The notes under the pieces were generated by a model. That model worked only from the letters and a program-made list of their open reading frames with translations, made no database searches and had not been told where the DNA came from. The position numbers were made by a program, and so were the translations under genes. From NCBI GenBank assembly GCA_022605955.1, contig JAKCOZ010000032.1, positions 5,208,001-5,272,000 of the forward strand: DNA of 64,000 nucleotides. The letters run 5' to 3'. The stretch's first letter is position 1. Every line of letters begins with the position of its first letter. The DNA is from Rallus limicola. Taxonomy: Eukaryota > Chordata > Aves > Gruiformes > Rallidae. Positions 24,001-36,000 of this stretch are shown here, one piece after another.

Positions 24001-27000
24001 CACCTACAAGTTTGACCCCAACACCAACACCCAGGCGCTCTCCCTCTTCAAGATCAATGGGATCACTGTGAGTAGCTGTGGCATGGTCCCTCTTGGCTTG
24101 TTCCTCTACTGTGGACTTTGATGTTGGTGGCCAACACAGCCATTGTCCACCCTTGGCAGGGTGTCATCACGGTCAAAGGCCAGGTGGATCGAGAGAAGGG
24201 GGATTTCTACACCTTGACAGTGGTGGCTGACGATGGAGGACCAAAGATTGACTCCACAGTGGTGAGTAGCCTCTACCAGCTCCCTGCTCCAGCCACCGTG
24301 GTCCACAAACCCTGATCTAGGGGGAAAACTCTGTATGTGCACAAGCACAAACCGACCTGAACACCCCAAACTATTGAGCTTGTAGGTCACCTGCCAAGCT
24401 AAAAGAGTTTTGAGGGAGGTAAACTGGGGGGGTGAGGCTTGAAATACTTTACAGTGATTTATGTTTGAGGGTTATATTTGGCATTTCAAAGGCAGCTGAG
24501 CAGGGGGGTGATTTGCATTTCTCTGCTGGGGCAGAAGCACGCCGGGTGCGACACGAGCTTGGTCCCCATGCCACGGTCAGGGGTAGCTCAGCCTGCCCTA
24601 CCCAAACTGGGCTGGTTTGGGATGACAGCTGGAGGAACTGGGGTGCTGGAGAGGGTTGAAACTGGACGCTGTCCCACAGCGATGGGCAGTGCTCCGTGTC
24701 TCTGTGCATCTGTGGTCTCTACAAAGGATGCTGGATGAGAAAGGGAGTGAGCACTGCCTGTCCCCACTCATGGGTGCCGGCACCTGTGCTCTCCACATGT
24801 TGCCATACTCTTGCCTGAGCCTTGGTGGACCAAGGGGCAAATCCACCAAGCTTATCTAGAAAAAACAAAGGGATGCACTAAGGGAGGACCTTCCAAATCA
24901 CTGTAGGAGGTACTGCAGCCCCCAGTGCTGCCATGGAGGGATGTGCAGCCAGCCTGCTGCCCCTTGTGCATGGCCACACCTCCTTGCACCCCGCTAACTC
25001 TTGCTTTTTGTTTTCTGTTTCCCCAACAGAAGGTAAGCATGTCTGTCATGCTGGTGTCACCTCAAGGACCAGGATCCATTCTCAAACCCACACTGAGCTG
25101 CAGGGGTGAATCCTAGGTGGAGGTCTCCAGCCCTGTCCCACCAGCACCAGCTGCTCTGTGACACCCCCCCAGGGACACGGTGCCACCGGCAGGAATCCTG
25201 GCACTTGGGACAGCAGCTGCCGGATCCATCGCAGCAGCTGAATGGGCTCTCTGTGCTCCTGGCTCTGCTTCTTAATTCAGTAGCAACAATAACCAAATCA
25301 CCTCGAGGTGTACCACTCCCTCCCTGGCTTCCTCCAGGATGTTGTCACGTTCAGCCTGGCTGCACCTGGGGGCTGGGGGCACCCAAAAATAGAGCCCCGG
25401 GAACAGAAAGGCTCTTCCTCTCTCATTTCTGTGCTGCATTGCAGCCCTTTGATTACAAACACGATGAGAGCATTTCCTCTGCCTAATTGTGGCCGAGGTA
25501 GCCCGGTCCCTGGTCACCTCCGTGCTGCATCGGGGTGTCCCTCTGAGCATCTCCTGCCCAGTCTCTCACCTGCCCACGTGCTTTTTCCCAGGAGGGAGCT
25601 CAGATCTGCCCTGGTTTAGTTAAATCCAGGCAACTCCAGCTCCTTTGTGCCCATTTAGCATTAAAGCAAGCACTGCCCAGCCTCTGGCACCGTGAGCACG
25701 GATGAAATTGTTGCTTGTGAAAAGCTTAGCAGGAAAGGGTCATCCTGGAGCAGGACGAGTTGCTTCGTGCCCAGCAACTTGGAGAATAAAAAGATGGAGG
25801 GTGCTCCATAGAAAAGTCCATTGCTTGAGCTGCAGCACTTCTGTGCTCTCCTCCTCTTCCTCCTGTGCAGACAGGGATGTAGGTTCACCTCCTGTACTCA
25901 AATACCTGCACAAATTCCCATGTGGGATGGACCATGCTCATGCTGTTGGCACCTCAGGGCTAGGGGGGTGGGTGCAGCAGACTGGGAGTTTCCCAGGGGT
26001 GTTAGCATGGGCATCTATGCTGGGTGGGCAGGGGGCCAGCTCCTGCCTGTGCCCTGCCTGAGCCCCATGCCATGCCCACAGGTGACCATCACGGTCCTGG
26101 ATGAGAATGACAACAGCCCCCAGTTTGACATCACCTCTGACTCCTCTGTGAGTGTGGCGGAGGACAGCGCCGTTGGCAAGCGGGTGGCCGTGGTCCTGGC
26201 CCGTGACCCGGATGCAGGCAGCAACGGGCAGGTAGGGAGCTGGTGCAGCACGTTTTCAGGGGTGCCCGTGGGGTTGGGGCAGTGTTTCACCACGGCAGAG
26301 ATGTCCCTCTCCGTGTCTTCCCAACCTCTTCCCTGCATCCCTGCGAGACTGTGGGTGTTGCTGCCAGTGGTTTTGGGGGATGTACCAGTGGGAACAGGTG
26401 CTTACCATTCGCAGTGCCTGTGGGGAGAGGGAAAGCATCACCCGTGGGCTGTCTGGGGCAAACAGCTCTGTAGAACATGTGCCAAAAAGAGCCCGGCAAT
26501 CTGGAAACCAGCTGCAGCATCGCCCACCACGGCAGGACGGTGATGGAGCCCTTGGCAGGCTGAGCAGGAAGATCTCATTTTCTTTGCCGTGCAGACGGGC
26601 TTTTAATGACATCCTGTCACCTTTAATACCACAATTTGTTAGCATCGTAGGAGGGCTGTGCGTGAGGCCGGCTGTTTGCTTCGGGGTGGATGCAATAAGG
26701 CAGCATACCCATGCACCCCAACACATTGAACCTTTTAAAACACTCAAGAGACTTTCCAAGACAGCTTCTGGGCTCGTTATTGTAGGGTTCCCTTTCTCCT
26801 CTCATTGCCTGCCCTGTTTTTCTTTCCCCGTGGCATTTCCAGGTGACGTTCTCGCTGACATCGGGGAACATTGGCCGGGCTTTCGAGATCCGTACCACCA
26901 ACAACACCTACGGTGAGGTGTTTGTGGCACGGCCACTGGACCGGGAGCTGCTGGATCACTACACCTTACGGGTAAGCACCAAACCACCCCGCTTACCTCC

Positions 27001-30000
27001 TGGGGCTTCTTCTGGTTCGAGCATTGAGGCTGTTTTCGTGGGGCTGTGAGCTTGAAAAGAGTTTTTTTTTAAAAAAAATAAATAACTCCATACACCCTCC
27101 CCCCCCTCCCCAAACACAGATCCAAGCCTCAGATGGTGGTGTGCCTCCCCGGAGGAAGGAACACACTCTACGAGTGAGCATTCTGGACGTCAATGACAAC
27201 CCCCCTATCATCGACAGCCCCTTTGGTTACAACGTGAGCGTGAGCGAGGTGAGCACCCAGCCCTGCTCCTCTCCTTCCATCTTCCCGAGGTGAGGGCTGA
27301 CCGCAAGGACGACTCCCTTGTCCCCACCTGCCTCGGGCTCAGACCTCAGCTTGGACGATTTAAGGGTTGCTGGCCCCTTCCAAACCTCACCTCAGGGGAT
27401 TTCAAGGCTCGGTGGCCCCTCACAAGCCCTCATCTGTGATGTCCTCCTAATTTTTGGGTTGGAAAACTGCTCTGCAGGCAGCTTAAGCCCACGAAGCTGC
27501 AGGGACCAGCAGGAAGAAGAAAGTGACTGCACACCCATGGAAATGCCACGGACGTGACACGAGGGCCAAGGCAGTGCAGAATAGGAATTGCTTTCAGGAA
27601 ACAGCTCGGCAAGAACGAGATAATTAAGCAATAAAACACAATCAGGCGTGAGAAAAGACAACTTATTTCCTGACAGTTTAATTCCTGGACCAGGGTGTGG
27701 AGGGGAATCTCTCAATTTGAGGATGAAAAATGAAATACGAGCAATAGCCGGTGACACTTAGCTGTGAGGAAGTGCTGCTCGTGATTAATAGCCTTGCATT
27801 AAAGTTAGTGCCCCGTTAGGATTTTCTTACCTATTTAATGCATGTTCAGAGCTGGTTGGAGAACAGAATTGCTGTTGTGATTTCCCCTGTAATGGGACTA
27901 TGCAAAAATAATTAGCCAGCTCTGAGTCCATTAGGCAGCTTTCACCTCTGCACACAGGCTGGGTTTTCCACTCTTTTCGGGCTGTGCTGGCCTAGAAAGG
28001 ATCCCACACGTGGCTCTCTGCTGCAGGGAACCAAACCAGTTCACTGCAAGAGAGTGGGCAGGGGTTGGGGGGGGGATGTGGGGGTAGATGCTGTAACAAA
28101 AAGAGGGGTGACTTCAGTGTGCAGCTGCCTGGAAGCAAACACCACCCGTTTAGTTTTGTTCCAAAAATAAAACTAGTTTAAGTTTTTCGTTCTTTCTTTT
28201 ATTTGTTTTGGGACGAAGATGCAGCTATTAATAAAACAGCGTTTGCAAGAAGCACTGCAGAATGAGCATCCAGGGGCTGATGGAGCAGAGCAGCCTCCTG
28301 CTCGGCTGGTGGGAGTCAGGGCAGCGACACTGGAGCCCCAAGTGTGCCAGAAAACCCTCTGCTCTGTGTTTGAATGATGTTGATAATGTTATTAAATATG
28401 GAGTTTAGGCACGGAGAGTTGAGGTTCAACACTGCCAAGTGTCAGGTGGTGCACTTGGGCTGGAAGAATCCCAGACATATACAGACTGGGAGAAAAGCTC
28501 CTTGAGAGTAGCCCTGCTGAGAAGGACTTGGGGATTCTGGTAGATGAGAAACTTTGCATGAGCCAGCAGTGTGCTCTTGCAAATGGGATCCTGGGCTCCA
28601 TCAGCAGAGGGGTGGCAGCAGGGACAGGGAGGGGATTGTCCCTCTCTGCTCTGCCCTTGTGAGGCCCCATCTGGAGTCCTGTGTCCAGAGCTGGGGCCCC
28701 AATACAAGAAAGATGTGGGACTGTTGGAGAGGGGTCAGAGGAGACCATGAAGATGATTAGAGGGCTGGAGCAGCTCCCCTATGAGGAGAGGCTGAGGGAG
28801 CTGGGCTTGTTCAGCCTGGAGAAGAGAAGGCTGTGGGGGGACCTCATTGCAGCCTTCCAGTCCCTGAAGGGAGCAGAGGAACAGGAGGGGAATCAGCTTT
28901 TTAAAAGGGTAGATACTGGCAGGACAAGGGGGATGGATTAAAACTAAAGGAGGGAAGGTTTAGATGAGATATTAGGGGGAAGTTTTTTACAGAGAGAGTG
29001 GTGAGGGGCTGGAACAGAGAGGGGGTGGATGCCCCATCCCTGGAGGTGTTCAAGGCCAGGTTGGATGGGGCCCTGGGCAACCTTGTGTAGCTCCAGGCTT
29101 GGAGGTTGGTGCCCCTGCCTGTGGCAGGGGGGTTGGAGCTCTGAGATCCTCGGGGTCCCTTCCAACCCATGCCATTCTGTGAGGTGTCCCACATGGTGTA
29201 TCTCCACCGCTCACACCGCTGTCTCGCCCCTGCAGAATGTCGGCGGTGGCACGGCTGTGGTCCAGGTACGCGCCACCGACCGGGACATCGGCCTCAACAG
29301 CGTCCTCTCCTACTACATCACCCGCGGGAACGAGGACCTGACCTTCCGCATGGACCGCGTCACCGGCGAGATCGCCACCAGGCCCTCCCCACCCGACCGC
29401 GAGCGGCAGAGCTTCTACAGCTTGGTGGTCACCGTGGAGGATGAGGGCAACCCCTCTCTGTCAGTGAGTCACCAGAATGTGTGGGAGTTGAGCTTAGTGT
29501 TAAGAGGTAGAGCGGGTAAGAAGCGGGGGTGGAGGGTGTGGAACAGACACGGGGAGCAATGTTTCGGTGACCTGCCTGGCCATTCGGGTTGTGTCTTGGG
29601 GTCCAAATTTGCCGGTAGGAATTGGACCCTCCTTCAGGGTCTGGTCCTGCAGGACCCCCTCTCACAGTCATTGGAGCAGGATGCTTTCAGTCTTGCTGTG
29701 CCTGCTCTGAAGGGGTTTTAGCAGGAGGGTTGAATTTTCTCCTTGAAAGAGTCCAGAGAAGGGCTACAAAGATGATTAAAGGCCTGGAGCATCTCCCCTG
29801 TGAGGACAGGCTGCAAGAACTGGGGCTGTTCAGCTTGGAGAAAAGAAGACTGAGAGGTTATGAATGGTTATCAATAGCTCGAGTGTGGGAAACAGAGGGA
29901 AGTGCCCAACCTGTTCTCAGTGTCTGTGGGGACAGGACAAGGGGCAATGGCTGCAAGTTGGAACACAGGAAGTTCTGCACCAACATGAGGAAGAACTTTT

Positions 30001-33000
30001 CCCCAGTGAGGGAGCCCTGGGACAGGCTGCCCAGGGGGTGTGGAGTCTCCTTCTCTGGAGAGATTCCAGCCCCATCTGGACACCTCCCTGTGCAACCTGT
30101 CCTAGGGAGCTGCTTTGGCAGGGGGGTTGGACCAAATGATCTCTGGAGGTCCCTTCCAACTCCTGTGATTCTGTGATTCTGTTTCTCTCCTGCCTGTAAA
30201 GGGAAAAAATACCACCAGTTTCCTAACAGGCAGGCGTGCTGGTGGCTGCTGGAGTTGTCTTCCCTCCAGCTCTTGGTCTGAGTCCAAAAGGTCCTGTGAT
30301 GTTGCTCTTGCCCATCTCAGGGTAGGGGATTGGGACTGGAGCACCAATCAGCCCAGCTCGCTGTGGACCAATGCACAGCCAACTCTAGTGCCTGTAAAAG
30401 AGACCAGCATCAGTAATTGCAGACCCTGACGAGTGAGATTGTTGCTGGTTGTTGCTGTCATCCAGAGCACCCTGTCTGCAGCAAGCAGGATCTGGGGGCT
30501 GCCTTTGGGGCTGATACGAGACCGTGTCCATCATCCTTTGGCCCAGCGAGGTGACCACCTGGGTTTTTAGCTACCAGCACGCAGGACTGCCTGCTGGATA
30601 ACCATATTTGCTGCATCCCAGCTGCTCTCCCTCGCACCTTCCCCTCTCCATGAATAGCAAGTCTTGTTGTTTGCTCCTTGGATGACTCCAGCATCAGAGA
30701 GTCAAAAGAGCAAATAACACTGGGAGGGGGCATTTTCCAGCCCCGAGTCCCTCCTAACCCCACGGCTCTGTGGGGAGGCAAGTGAGCGCTCTGCATGCAC
30801 AAAGCAAGCACAAGCACTGGGACAAGGAGGCGTGACACCCCTGCCATCCTGTCCCCCACCTCCACCTGCTATCTCTCTCCATCTCTCTGATGTCAGAGAG
30901 CAGAGCCCTCGCTGCAAAGCCCTCGCTCTACATTTTGAGGAAACAGGTTGCAACCAGCAGTGCAAAACTGTGGCTTGCATCTCTCGCTTCACACTTTGCA
31001 CCCTCAGCTCCTCCCTGCTGGGGCTGGGGAGGGTTCACATGCCTGTCTGTGCATCATTGTCTTCTGCTTAAGTGATGCTGCCACTGCAGCTTAAATCTAG
31101 GCAGATCTCCTTCTGTAAAATGAGAGAAGGCAGAGTTCTGTGGAACTGCAGAGCCTGATGCCACCAGTTCCTCCCAGACGGGTCCCCATCACCCCAGTAC
31201 TCTGGGAGCATCGCCGATGCGGAAACCCCATTGCCATGGCAATGCCCTCTTCCCCAACACTGGAGAGGACAAGTGATGGAACTTATTGCTCCACACTGCC
31301 TCGCTTGTCCTCGGGGTTTCTGCTGTGCGGCCACCGGCGCGAGTTATGCCACCAGTGCCAATCAGGATCCCACCGTGCCGAAGCCAGACAAAGCGCTCGG
31401 TGACCCGATTCCTGAGCCGGAGAGGAGAGCTCCCGTGCTTTTCGGAGCGTGAGGATGATGAGGTCTTGTGAAAGGCCAGCCTGCTTGTCGCTCAGCAGCT
31501 GCTTGGCCCTGTGCTTTGGTGGTGAAACGATGTCTGTCAGGAGTTTGTCACCCAGCAGAAGCTTGGTTTTCACAACTGCAGGCTGATGTAACGATGCCCA
31601 GAGAGGGGTGATTGCTTGCCATTTGTATGTGCTTTGAGATTTGGCCTCCTGAGTGTGGGAGGGGCAGAGGGAGACAGAGCTGGTAGAGGACTTGGAAGTT
31701 TCACAGTGATCTGTGATGTCCAGGACCGCAAGGAATCATGGAAGACTGGCCATCCTCGTGGGAGCTGGAAAGGCAGGGGCCAACCTGCTTATCTGGCCCA
31801 AACCAGGGCTCTTAGCACCCCATGTTTTCCAAGACATCCCATTCTTCCATGCCTTCCTGTGACTGCTCTGTCTCCTGGGTGTTTTTACTTTGAAGTGCAG
31901 GCATGTGATGCTGCACTTTTCTTTTGAGCTCACATGTCCTTTCCTTTAGCAATTAGCCCTGTAAATTGGGGTGTGTTAGAAGGGGGTGGTTAGGAGGTCG
32001 AGAGAGGGCCTTCTCCCCCTCTGCTCTGCCCTGGTGAGACCACACCTGGAATATTGGGTCCAGCTCTGGGCCCCTCCATCCAAGAAGGACAGGGGACTAC
32101 TCAAAAGAGTCCAGCGCAGGGCTGCTGAGATGGTGAAGGGAGTGGAACCCCTTCCTTAGGAGAACAGGCTGAGGGAGCTGGGCCTCTTCAGCCTCAAGAA
32201 TAGGAGGCTGAGGGATGACCTCATTAATGTCTATAAATATGTAAAGGGCAGAATCAGGAGGCTGAAGCCAGGCTCTTCTCAGGGATGGCAGTGACAGGAC
32301 AAGGGGCAGCGGGTGCAAGCTGGAGCAGAGGAGGTTCCGTGTGAATGTAAGGAGGAACTGTTTCCCTGTGAGGGTGAAGGACCCCTGGGACAGGCTGCCA
32401 AGAGAGGTTGTGGAATCTCCTTCTCTGGAGACATTCAAACCCCACCTGAGCATGTGCCTGGGTAACCTAATGTAGGTGATCCTGCTCTGGCAGGAGGGTT
32501 AGACTAGATGGTTGTTCAAGGTCCCTTCCAACCCCTAACAGTCTGTGATCCTGTGTGATTTTCCAAGAAACAAAGCACTGCAGGAAAGGAAACCTTCACA
32601 AGCTGATGAGCTGCAACTGGAAAGTCTTGCTGTCTTTGCGTGGGAATCACAGGAGTCACCCAGGCTCTGTCTGACCCTGCTGCAGCCAAGGGCTGTCCCT
32701 GCTCCAGAGGCTTTGGGATGCTCCCTGCAGCAGAAGGAAGGATGTGTGTCCAAGGGAGCTGCAGCACCCACGTGTGTCCTGGCCACCCGAAAGGCTCATG
32801 GGAGGCTGAGGCAAGGCTGGGTGGCTGAGCAGAGCTGCTGCTCACCGCACAGATGCCTATCTCTCAGCCATCCCCAGCCAGGGTGCTTCAGCCTCTGCAG
32901 TTTCTGTTCCCATCCACCCGCTCTGAAACAAGAGCTCAAGGCAAAGCGCCACGGCTCCTCGCGTTCCCAGCAGCGAAGCCCTGGGTGCTGAGGCAGCAGA

Positions 33001-36000
33001 AAACAGCCCGCAGCAAGGCACCGGCTCCACACGCGTTCCCAAGCCTGGTGCTTGCAGAAGGAGACGGCAGGACCTGGCAAATTCCATGAGGGTATGAGTT
33101 GGGTCACCTCTGCAGTAAGCATCCTGCCTGTGACATCTTCACCAGCGGTGGGGGACAAGGTGGGGTGCCGGTGCCCAGCTCCTGCTCCAGTGTGTGCAGA
33201 AGGCTGGGCAGCCATTGCCTCTTTCCACTAAAAAGCCTTTGTTTTCCCTCTGGAAGCTTTCCAGGGGGTTACCAGTCCCTGATGTCACCACAATGCCACG
33301 ATGTGCCATATCAGTGCCTCTGTCAGGACACACAGCTCCTCAGCTCACCTCTGTCTGCCCTGTCTGCAGCACGGAGCATCCCAAGAAATGGGATTCCCAC
33401 AGCACAGAGGGAAACCTGCTGCCAACCAAGCTTTGTTCGCTCATCAAACAGCACAGTTCGTTAGCAAACAGAGGGATTCAGAGAGGGTCACAAAGCTGTT
33501 AGGACCCCTGGGTGGGCAATTTCCTCATGTGCCTTTCCAGCTGGGATAGGGAGACAGGGAAGCTGTGCTCCTGGGTGGCAATAAAGCACGCGTGCCATGC
33601 TCTGAAAGTTCCATCCGCAGCGGGGGCGTTGGTGCTGGCTTTTCCTTTCTCCTGCTGCCCGTGGCCATGCTATATTCAAGTTCCTTTTGCAACTTGGTTT
33701 TGATTGATTAAATCCTGCAGTGGCCCATTGCAGAGGCAAATGCCATTCCCCTCCGGCCACGTAGCCTGAAAACTGAGCATGGTACCAGGGATGTTCTGCC
33801 CGGACACGCTGCCTGGTGTGGCTATCCCTCAGCTCTGACACTGTTTTGGTATGATTCATGTTTATGTTTATCTAGCTGCAGGGTTTCTCCCCCCCCCCCC
33901 CTCCCTGCTTTACAACAAAAGACAAAAACAAGAGAAAGGAAAAATAACAAACACAACCACCCTTGGAGTAATAGTTTCTAGCACAAGGTTTTTATCTCTT
34001 TGCCTGAGGGGAGAGGGGGACTGATCCCACAGCTTCTTTTGGATAAGCATTTGGGCAGAGGATGCTCTGAGGGCACCTGCGTCCCACCCAGGGGTATGGC
34101 AGGGTCCTCCGGCGTGGCTGGAGGCAGCAGCCCCCCAGAGATGGTTGCTCTGGTTGTGCTGGCCCCGGGGAGGATGAGTTTGCCACAGCTGAAGCGTTTC
34201 CCACCACCCAATGCCCTGCCCTCCTCTCTCAGCTGCATCATGGGAACATCCTCCAGATGAACTTTCTAATTTACAGGCGTTTTAGAAAGGGAAAAAACCA
34301 AACCAAACCAAACAAACCAACACCATAACCAGTCCTTTTAATCAGCACTGGTAACGAAAACGACCAGAGAGATGAATTCCCCAAGCCGAGGGTAAAACTG
34401 CAGCAGAGATAGAAGGCTTCTCTCAGTGTGAGTCTAGCTGAAAACACGGCACCTTGGCAAATCCATGGCTGTCTCAAGAGCTGGTGGGGAAGGAGGGCTC
34501 TGTCAGCAGCAGACAGCCTCTCCCCTTCCTGTTTTGCAGTAAAGAAGGCAGTACAAAGTTGGCTGGTGACCCTGTTTTGCCTCGTGGTGGATGAAGTATT
34601 TCATCATCCGCTCCCAGAGAGGATGTTTGGTCAAAAGATGGAGAAACAGGTTGATGTTGCAGAGCTCAAACCCCTGGCAGTAACTTAAATCCTCGGGGTG
34701 GTTTGCAGGTGCGGGTCATCCTTCCTTCCTTCCCTCCTTCCCTCCTTCCCTGCGTTCCCCAATTTTTGGCTGGTCGGTAGGAAGCCATGCTCTTCACCAT
34801 AGAATAGGGTGGTTAAAAACTAAAATCCAGGTTTGCTTCCAGCCCCAGGGCTGAGCCAGGACAGGAGGCAAGGGCAGGGCTCCTGTGCTCAACCTCATCT
34901 GTTAAGGCTTCGGTGCCCGTCCTGGGGGTTTTTGGCTGGGCGAGCATGGTGCAGTGCCTGCCTGGCCTCCCTGGGCTGTGGCTGGGGGATGTGGCTTCCT
35001 CCGGGGTCTTTAGTCTTTCAAGGAATTCGGTGAGTCAGGAACAGGATCTGGGGAAGTGCAGACCAAAGGTGTTAGTCTGGCTTGTAACTGGGAGCAGGGG
35101 GGAAAGGCTTCAGGGAGCGTCCAAACTCTGGTTTTGCGTGGAAAACAGAGGCTTTGGGGTCCTTGGTGTCTTCAAAGCCCTGAGACTTACATCCCAGCCA
35201 GCACAGAGTTTGCAGCTTACATTTAACCCCTCCCTTTCTCTTTCTCCCCCACACCATCCCATCTGCCCCTTTCCTTCCCCACCCGTCCTGCAGTGGTACC
35301 CGTGGGGGGCTCCACATTGCTGGTCACTCACCCAGCGTTGGGAAGAAGCACTCTCCAGGGATGGTGGGGGACAGTGGGGTGCCGGGCTCGGAGAGCAGAT
35401 GCCGGTCGGACTCGGAGGGCAGCCGGCAGGCCATATAGGAGAGCTGAGGTCGGGGCCGTGGCTCGGTGCTCACTGAGGGGATCGCCTCAAAGACAGGGTT
35501 TTCAATGCCCTGGGCGCTGCTGCAGGAGAGGAGAGGGTGCAAGGGGTGGGGATTTGCAGTTCTATTTCAGGAGCCCTTTTTTTATCCCCCCGTCTCTGGG
35601 GTTTTGGCTGAGTGCTGGGAATGACCAAGCAGGGTGTGGAGTGGTGGCACCTTGGCAGAGAGAAAGCAGGGAGCCTGGCGTGGTGGGGGGAAGCTTAGAC
35701 AAAAGGTTTTGAGCTTTTCTGGGGTGCAGGGAGACGAGTGCCTGTGGCAGAGGCAAGAAGAAAGGAAGCATTGGCCATTAGGAGGGAGGGAAGTGAAACA
35801 GCAGCTGCCCAGAAGGGACAGGACACACAGCACAGGTGCCACCAGCATCCTCTTCCCTCTGCTGGGTCGAGGATACAGCTGCCTCCAAGGGGAGGGGAGG
35901 ACAAGACCCTTGCAAGGGCTGGTATGCAGGCAGAGGGGGTGCAAGGAGTTTGGGGGGAGCTGGAAGCACGTGGGTTTCCTCACCTCTCCATCCTGACGAG

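Larger units (their letters stand above)
24262..26081 (+). other. CDH23: Introns flanking the microexon (w15-w16, w16-w17)
   Basis: 768 and 1,049 bp on either side of the 3-nt exon. The upstream intron carries the 26-bp repeat copy B and ends in a strong branch and pyrimidine tract with a TGC at 25002-25004. No other exon-like signal. Confidence 0.75.

Noticed and set aside
29464..34900. Additional VSIR or CDH23 exons
   Set aside because: No cadherin or Ig motif with usable splice sites was found; the joined frames are complete without them.
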